DNA from: Saccharina japonica | Lineage: Eukaryota > Sar > Phaeophyceae > Laminariales > Laminariaceae | Direction of reading: 5' to 3' | NCBI GenBank assembly: GCA_008828725.1 | Contig: MEHQ01001295.1 | Span: 1-64,000 of the forward strand | Length of the DNA stretch: 64,000 bases | Shown: positions 57,253-64,000 of the stretch, in pieces | How positions within the stretch are numbered: position 1 is the first letter of the stretch | Layout: every line of letters starts with the position of its first letter | The notes under the pieces: model-generated | Told to the model about the DNA's origin: nothing | The model's input: the letters and a program-made list of their open reading frames with translations, nothing else | The model's database searches: none | Made by a program: the position numbers and the translations under genes

Positions 57253-57672
57253 TTGTTTGGTGCGGATGTTGAGTTTTTTCTCACAGAAGGGACCGTTATG
57301 TCGGCGGAGCACGTTGCGTGTCTAAACACGTCAAACGTGCAAAGCGTTTTTGTTTGCGGTAATATTTTTATTCTATTGCACGTACGGATTGCGCCCCCTG
57401 GGTACCGCCTCCGTGTATGTGCAAAGGCAAACACGTTTTAGTTTAGGTTCGTACGAGTAGCTGCATTTTGTTCAGGACGAGCAATGCTTGACAGTCTGTG
57501 GTTCTGTCTGTTAAGGAGGCGTGCTACGTCAGGGGTAGCAGTTTTAGGCTCAACTCGTTTTATGCATGACGGGGCTCCTTGCCACAAAACCGCCGAAATG
57601 GCATTTTATTTTTTGCAACAGTATATGTTTTTTTTTGTATACAGACCTAGGCCGTGCGGTTGTTCATCATAA
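57253..57672 (+). pseudogene. Decayed Tc1/mariner-type transposase
   Basis: Two pieces in separate frames fit the catalytic core of Tc1/mariner transposases. FGADVEFFLTEGTVMSAEHV near 57255 resembles the strand before the second catalytic Asp. RFMHDGAPCHKTAEM near 57556 holds that Asp (D at 57568-57570) in the family's DxAPCH context. Normally about 20 residues separate them; here about 200 bases of unrelated T-rich sequence intervene, and the first and third catalytic acids were not found. It cannot be active. It could be a relic of the source that moved the TA-flanked MITEs, but its own ends were not identified. Confidence 0.5.
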
Positions 57673-60115
57673 TGCACTTTCATTTTCCCCAGAAATCAGT
57701 TTGGGAGTGACTTTACGCATGGCTTACTTTTAGTATAGAGCCCATCAAGTGAGTAACCTCCGAACAAAAATGAGTATATACGCATATACACCCCTACCTT
57801 GGCATGTGTTTACTTGTTTACTTGTTGTTGGGCTTGCTGTTGTTCTTTTATCACGCCGTATCAGGGACTTGAAAACGACCCGTATACAAAATGAGCCTTG
57901 CCGGATTATTGGGAGAGGATATGTTTGACCCACCAAAAGGGACGCTTCTTGCCGAAGTCTTCGCGTTGAATAGATTGAGCGCCAAGATGATTCGCCAACG
58001 ACTGGGGTACCCGTAGCCTGAATTATTGAATGTAGGTTCGTGCTTTTGAAGGCCAGGAACTGTTGTTCTAGCGATTTTCATGTTAGTGCATCTCCAAGTT
58101 CAAGCAGCAGCCAGCAGCTGTAACTACCTTAGGCCTGTAGACTGGTCTAGAAGTAGATGTCGCCTGGTTCCAGAGGCTGAATGGGGCCTGCAGTTTCAGC
58201 AAAAACAATCCAGTAGCTTTGTAGTGGCGACACGCGGCTGTGCCCCTTTCTCCAACCCCTTATCCCGCTTATGCCTATTCCGATGAGGGTAGCAATTTTC
58301 GTCCACAACATCTATGGCCGACCGAGCTCCTTACTCGTCGTGTATCTACAGTAGGCTATAGGTTTTTGCATCGTGAAATCTGTTATTTTTTCTCAAAATC
58401 ATGTATTGGGCGAGGTATAGAGCCCCTATACTATTAATATATAGACCTCCGATACTGTAATCAGTGTGGAGCCGCAGAACATTTAGGCACCTCCCCTAGA
58501 AGGCAAATAACATGCGCCTGTGTTGTACTCACGTCGAAAGCCCGATCCCTGAACACGCCGCATTTCAAGTAGCAAACTGGTGGTGTTTTTGCAGTCGGAT
58601 GGTCTTGGTCTGTTGCTCAGTCTAGGAAGAAAATAAGTGATGCAGACTACGATGTGTTGAGGGGAAAAGCGGTCCCGAAATGACTGCTTTGGGCTAGAAG
58701 ACCCTCATCCCCCCTCCCCCCCCTTTTCGGCTGCGACGGCATGCGCGGTGCTGATGCGTGCTGCGGGACCTTTGCATCTACTGCAAATGTCTATGAGGGT
58801 GCTCATTGAGGATCATTACACCTCACCCCGATGGACCATCCCGCAGGTAGCCTATAGGTATTCCACGAAACAAGTCGTCAAACACTTACGGTATTGTAAC
58901 GAAATTTTAGGCACAGTACAGTAGTTTATTTAGATTGAGTAGCCCCGTCGGCCACACGTAGTCTGTCCAACATGTGTTATCCCTTTCCTAGCACGTCTCC
59001 CTCATGCTGACACCGTGGCCACCATGTTGCCACCATGACTACCATGACGGCTATACACTGCTACTACCGTTGGGGGTCATACTTAGGTTAGGTATTTTGT
59101 CTTCAGCTGCCCAGAGCCTGTCAATCGAGAGATTGCTATATTGCTTGACAGTCTTGAGCTTTTATTGTAGGCCTTTTTGGTTTCGCGATGTCCACCGCCA
59201 TGGGATTGTTGGTTATTTTGCGTCAAAATACATAAGTCCATATCCAATTTTGAGTGGGGTACCTGGTATATAATAAGCGACTCGCCCGAGTGGCCAAAAC
59301 GCGGGAATGAAAATAAGGGGTAGTATTAGAATACCTCCCCTATCGTAGCACCAGTTGCTATGAGATACGAGTACTTGGCGAGCCTGGCGAAGACGCCCAC
59401 GGCTCGTATGGCTTGTTGTTTGACAGAGGCTGAAGTTGCCGCCGGAAAACTCCCGATCATGTGCAGCGCACAACAACTCGGACGGCCGTTATCGAGGTTG
59501 CTGACGCTGCGTGAACTGGTCCCGTTCGCATTGGCTAAAATGGCGGTAACATCAGGCTCAATCTGGCGCCACCCCTCTGCTTCTGGGATTGGACCCGCCG
59601 CCGACGCGTGCTATGGTGGAGAGGGCACCTACGCTTGGTGGGACTCCTCCCTTGAGGACCTCTACCGGCCGGTTCGAGCTTTTTTCTGACCTCAAATTCC
59701 CTAAGAGTCCAATGTCCACGCCGTTTCTGGGACACATAGACCCTGAAATGTAGCACATTGAGCCCCTGCCGACCCAATTCAGGTCTACAGTAGATGTCAT
59801 TTACATTTTGTGCTTCGCCAGATATTTTTCGTTTTGCTTTGTGTGGAATATTTTGGTCTTAAGGGGCCCGTTGATCCCGGTCGGGTCGGTCCGAGCATTT
59901 TTTAAACTGTGATGAGTCGGACGAGGCTGGGCTGAGACTTTCGATACATTAGTGAACCGGGCCGGGCCGCAGCCCATCCTCACAAAATTGTATGGGCTAG
60001 GCTGGGACACGGCCCATGAGATGTCGGCTCTGTATGGCCCACCTTGCCTAGACCATGAGGTGGCCCTCGTGTTTTGACGGGCCGATCCGAGCCACTGCCC
60101 ACATTAGATGTGATG
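57673..60115. other. No recognised gene
   Basis: A plus-strand frame at 59360-59689 (109 codons, true ATG) is the only one of note; it matches no family I know. Poly-C/G-rich CCCCCCTCCCCCCCC lies near 58710. Confidence 0.3.
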
Positions 60116-60116
60116 T

Positions 60117-60168
<52 letters not shown>

Positions 60169-60178
60169 CGACAATGAT
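60116..60178. repeat. (CGA)n microsatellite
   Basis: About 20 CGA/ACG triplets, ending in a short GATGATGATGAC run. Flanking GGGCCG-rich blocks occur on both sides (about 60075-60095 and 60220-60240). Confidence 0.95.
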
Positions 60179-60430
60179 GATGATGACATCCACCGTGTTC
60201 ATCCGGCGGCCAACGTGTTTTGACGGGCCGGCCCAGGCCATGGACCGTGAGATGTGGTGTACTACGGTACTACTACAGTACGACTACAACTGTTTCAGGT
60301 GTACCTGGACCGGTATCCGCAAACATGCGTTCGTACGATGCGTTCCCGGCAAATCGCCTCGGGTGTATATTATACCATGATGCCTACAAAGCCTTGAGAC
60401 CATTGTGGGTGTACAGACGACATTTGTCAC

Positions 60431-61232
60431 GGATCTACATTTGTTTACTTTGTCGTGGCCCTGTCCGCGGCACGTGTCGCGGCATGTCCCGAACTGTGCC
60501 GCGACATTTCGCGGCATGTCGCGAGATGCCGCGACACGTTGGCGCCTTCGCGGATTGCGCCACGGTTCTTCCGGAAAATGCCACGGTCAGCGCCAAGGCA
60601 ACTGCCACGGCATGCACCGCGGAAAGTACCTCGACACGTGTCGCGACAAGTGTCGCGGCAAGTGGCGCGGCAGGTTTCGCGTCTAATGGCGCGGCGTGTG
60701 TCGCGGCTAGTGTCGCGTCTAGTTTCGCGCTGTGTGTCGCGGCGTGTATCGCGGCGTGTGTAGGGGCGTTAGGTTTAGGGTTAGGGTCGAGGTTAGGACA
60801 CTCGCCGCGACACTCACCGTGGGGCTTGCCGTGACACACGCCGCGACACTCGCTGCGACACTCGCCGCGACGCTCGCCGCGACACTTGCCGCGACACTCA
60901 CCACGACAGTTGCCGCGACATTTGCCGCGACACTCGCCGTGGTTCCTGCCGCGAATCACGCCGCGACACACGCCGCGATACTTGCCGCGGCACTCGCCGC
61001 GACACACGCCGCGGACATGGCATTCCGCGACAGGTCGTGGCACTGTACGCGTCATGTCGCCGGGTGTTGCGGGATGTCGCGGTATGTCGCGACATGCCGC
61101 GACAGCGTCCGCGACATGCCACGACAGCCTCCGTGGCGTGTCGCGTCATGTCGCGACACGTCACGGACACTGCCGCGACGTGTCGCGACATGCCGCGGAC
61201 GGTGCCACGAAAAAGTCAAATAATGTACATCT
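60431..61232 (+). mobile_element. GC-rich foldback element with telomere-like core, copy 4 (802 bp)
   Basis: The largest copy. The left end is GGATCTACATTTGTTTACTT then TGTCGTGGC; the right end is GTGCCACGAAAAAGTCAAAT then AATGTACATC. The telomere-like block GGTTTAGGGTTAGGGTCGAG lies near 60773. Before it the words are TGTCGCGGCA/TGTCGCGACA types. After it, about twenty 12-bp CGCCGCGACACT units run to about 61015, then TGTCGCGACA words resume. The size gain over copy 1 is mostly this internal array. Long open frames on both strands are a by-product of the repeat composition. Confidence 0.78.
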
Positions 61233-62608
61233 CTCACATTTCTTGCCGTGCCCACCACGCAGGCAGCGTAATGCTCCGTGGTTCGTCCTCGGACGAACCG
61301 TCGGGGAAACTTCGCGAAGTAGGCCCTGACAGAGAACATCTTCTCACCGATAAGACCACCCGCCTCTCCCCGCAGTTTTCACTACTACAGTAGAATGCCC
61401 CTATTCCCAGTGGTGTTGGTAAGGTTGCTTTGTAGCTTTTGGGGGTTTTGTTGTTGTTTTGATTAAGCAAGTTAGTTAGTTGCCATTTGATTTGTATAGC
61501 GTATAGTATACTATACTAAAACTAAGATATTCAAATATACGTGCATTTTAATATGGCAATACTAGAACGCATACGACGTATTGAAGACACCAACACTTAG
61601 GTTGTAATGATTTTAGCATTAGCATACTAAAAGCGATACAAAATATTGCCATGGCGCTTTGTATACTCTACGATTAATAGCTAAATTTAGCAAATAAGCA
61701 CGGCTTTGCTGCTTTGATTATTCTAACCAAGAAACATGCATAACAAGCAACGACAAGCGCGTTTGTTTGGTTGATTACCAACTCTAGTTCCCAGGGACTT
61801 AGGTCACTTTGTTATGTCAGCTGAATCAAAATCCGTCTATCATCCCCCCGTTTTTTTGCCACTACCAAGTAACTAAAATCGGGCTCTGAAGCCTGCCCCC
61901 CTCCTGAACAGCCTGTTGTATGTACTTAAACTACAGCGTAGAACATTTTCTGGGGTATCGGATTTATCGACTTCTTACAAAATTCGAAGCTTTGCGAGCT
62001 ATCTCTAACCTGCTCTAACCTCTGACCGGACGTTTGCCATTCTTTCGTGTACTTAAACGTAGACATTTTTGTAGGATACTTCGGTTCGGCGACGATCTAC
62101 AAAACTCAGACATTTCTACGAGTACCCCTTGTCCCCTGTCCGCTGTTGACAAAATCCGAACCTTTCCACAGCAGTCGTAGTAGCAGTACGTACGATACGA
62201 GCACAGGACACAAGCAAGCGAGCACAGCGAGCAAAAGCACAGAACAGCAGCAACAACAACAACATCACTCGCGTAGCATCAACCTCACCAGGTACAAGTA
62301 CAACTACTGTATTACGAAGGACCATGTAAATAGGACCCACGGGTTGCATAAAAACCTTTGTATTCACCTATGGTCACTAATAACATTATCTGGTCATATT
62401 TGCTATTTTCTTTCGGAATCCAAACTTCACAGACGGGGCGGCGGGGCGCGGGTCGGGGCGGAGCCGGCCCCCGCCCCGCCCACAACCGACAAATCCCGTA
62501 CTGTGTGAGTCGAGGGTGGCCTCGCTCCATGGATTATTGATTGAATGGAATCGCCAACACTCAGTGCTATACGAGTGCCGGCTGCCGTCCGCTCAATCTA
62601 CCACTTTA
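61233..62608. other. No recognised gene; one isolated MITE end at 62312-62337
   Basis: AT-rich sequence. TTACGAAGGACCATGTAAAT at 62312, preceded by TA, is a lone copy of the MITE terminal repeat without a partner. (CAG)(CAA) triplets occur near 62245-62265. A GGGGCGG-rich patch lies near 62436-62475. Confidence 0.4.
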
Positions 62609-63246
62609 GTTGACGTTTGAGTTGACTTCCATGAAAGTTTCAACTGGTAAAAAAGGTTTGCATGGAAGTAAATTTTACTTCGACGTTTTAGTTTTTACTT
62701 CTTCATGGGAGTAAAATTTACTTCCACAGTTTTTGTTTTATTTCATGGTAGTTTCGTAACTTCCATGGAAGTTGTTTTTACTTCCATGGATTTTTTGCTT
62801 ATTTCCATGTAAGTGTCTTTCTTGCCAGGTGATTGAATTGAACGTGAAAGTTGATATTATGCTTCCATCGTAAAAGTGGAAGCGAGGACATGAATTCACC
62901 GCTGCTCCCAGTTGGTACACCGTCCCACCCAAAGTGGGTCCATCCCGAATATCAAAACCTGTGTACTGTGCAGTGGCCGAAGGACCCCTTCAAACGGAAA
63001 CTTCCACGGGACCATGAAAGGGTTCCATGAAGAAAGTAACGCGGTTGATTTCCATGAAAGTTTCTACATAATAAGTTAATTTACTTCCATTTGCGTTCGT
63101 TCATGGAAGTGAAAAAAATCCCTGCATGAAACGGCTTACCTTCATTTCACTTCCTCCATGGAAATGCAAGACTTTCATGGGATTTTACTTCCATGAGATG
63201 TTCAACATAATAAGTCAATTTACTTCCATAGAAGTAAAAAAAAAAC
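62609..63246. repeat. TTCCATGGAA-word array, left part
   Basis: Variants of ACTTCCATGGAAGT and half-words (ACTTCCATG, CATGGAAGT) recur many times among TTTTACTT fillers. The array continues after the element at 63247-63862 and runs off the window end. Confidence 0.75.
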
Positions 63247-63862
63247 GGCAGCGGCCAAAAACAGGTACACCTGGTCCATTCGGGGCCACAAACAGGTACA
63301 TACTAAAATCAAGTTTAAACCGCACCCCACGAGCCTGCCGTTCCTTGCAACGCGAAGTAGAGTTTTATCATGTTCTTCGTGCTCGCCCAGTGGCTACGTA
63401 TACGAGTAGCTGCTATTAAAAGTACGAGGAACGAACGCCTGCTGCTGCATTCTACACAGCTTGCGACACCCCTGGTATTCCAAGTCAGCCACAATCCCGG
63501 AGGGGAGCCGTCTATCTCGTATTATTTGGGCGGAGGTGTGCAAGCAGATATGTGTGTCGCTCGAGTGGCGTGTGGTGCGAGGTGCGAAGGGAGGTGGGGG
63601 TCTCCGCGTACGTCGGCATTTGTATAGGGGGCATAGGGTGGAACTATGAAGGGCCTCTGATTGGCTTAAAAACGACAAAAAAAAGGTGAAAGTCAAGCAG
63701 AGTAGACAAAATCAGGTATACCTGGGTGTTAAAGAGGCAAAACAGGTACAACGAGGTTTGGACCAATGGCAGGGCACGTGGAGTGCGTTTTTTACTTGAT
63801 TTTAAGTATGTATCTGTTTTTGGCCGCAAATGGACCAGGTATACCTTTTTTTGGTCGCTGCC
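63247..63862. mobile_element. 616-bp inverted-repeat element nested in the TTCCATGGAA array
   Basis: The two ends are inverted over about 95 bp: GGCAGCGGCCAAAAACAGGT on the left and, inward from the right, GGCAGCGACC then an AAAAAAAGGTATACCTGGTC block. Both continue through a TAAAATCAAGT block. Inside, CAGGTATACCTG-type words recur. It has no transposase. Because it splits an otherwise continuous array, it looks like an insertion. The target duplication is unclear (AAAC-like on both sides). Confidence 0.65.
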
Positions 63863-63867
63863 CAAAC

Positions 63868-64000
63868 AAAAAGCATGGAAGCAAAATATTATGTAAAACT
63901 TCACTTCCATCAAAGAAACAGAAACCATGGAAGATCATTTTTACTTATTCCATTGAAGCCGAAGGGAAACAATCTTCCATGGAAGTAAAACTTTACTTAC
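63868..64000. repeat. TTCCATGGAA-word array, right part
   Basis: CTTCCATGGAAGTAAAACTT and related words continue to the window end. Confidence 0.75.

Noticed and set aside
59360..59689. Plus-strand 109-codon frame with ATG
   Set aside because: No recognisable motif and no exon context; kept only as a note in the spacer entry.
60220..61223. Several 100-206-codon frames on both strands
   Set aside because: All are translations of TGTCGCGACA-word repeats, which are open in many frames; no protein is implied.

Overview
The window is nuclear DNA from a eukaryote. Genes are split by GT-AG introns, sit far apart, and are outnumbered by transposon debris, microsatellites and short repeat arrays. 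The best lineage clue is a 596-residue protein made of about nineteen 27-residue ankyrin-type units of the LQWAR..GCPWD..TC..AA form. From general knowledge this style is common in stramenopile algae and other stramenopiles. Internal TTAGGG tracts fit, but do not prove, a TTAGGG telomere. I would call it a probable stramenopile (ochrophyte-like) alga; this is an inference.

Layout. 1-8.6 kb: a graveyard of non-LTR retrotransposon (LINE) 3' ends, one carrying the C-terminal half of a reverse transcriptase, several ending in (CAA)n tails, mixed with a short SINE-like unit tied to (CCA)n tracts and other duplicated blocks. 8.6-13.1 kb: CGGGA-rich repeats, a 310-bp GC-rich foldback element and a 616-bp element with inverted ends flanked by TAA. 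13.2-14.7 kb: a multi-exon minus-strand gene resembling sulfotransferases. 19.4-26.7 kb: minisatellites, small TA-flanked MITEs, and two paralogous genes for an unrecognised cysteine-rich membrane protein. 29.0-30.8 kb: the ankyrin gene. 36.4-37.2 kb: a large inverted repeat and a telomere-like tract. 37.4-56.5 kb: two complete six-exon SLC25-type mitochondrial carrier genes in tandem, with a broken first-exon copy in opposite orientation between them; intron 2 of the first has swollen to 5.3 kb with a 786-bp palindrome and several arrays. 57.2-57.7 kb: a decayed Tc1/mariner transposase. 60.4-64 kb: the largest GC-rich foldback element and a TTCCATGGAA array that hosts another inverted-repeat element.

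The most unusual feature is at the level of repeats. Several unrelated arrays are each built by irregular reiteration of a different short self-complementary word (TGTCGCGACA, TAACATTATGTTA, TTGCATGCAA, TTCCATGGAA, TACCGGTA, CCAGAAATTTCTGG, CAGGTATACCTG). Some lie between longer terminal inverted repeats and behave as discrete mobile units. The TGTCGCGACA unit occurs four times, always with a TTAGGG-like block inside.

As for genes working together: the two carriers are tandem duplicates that presumably share a transport role, and the two membrane-protein paralogs form a second local duplication. No pathway cluster is visible.
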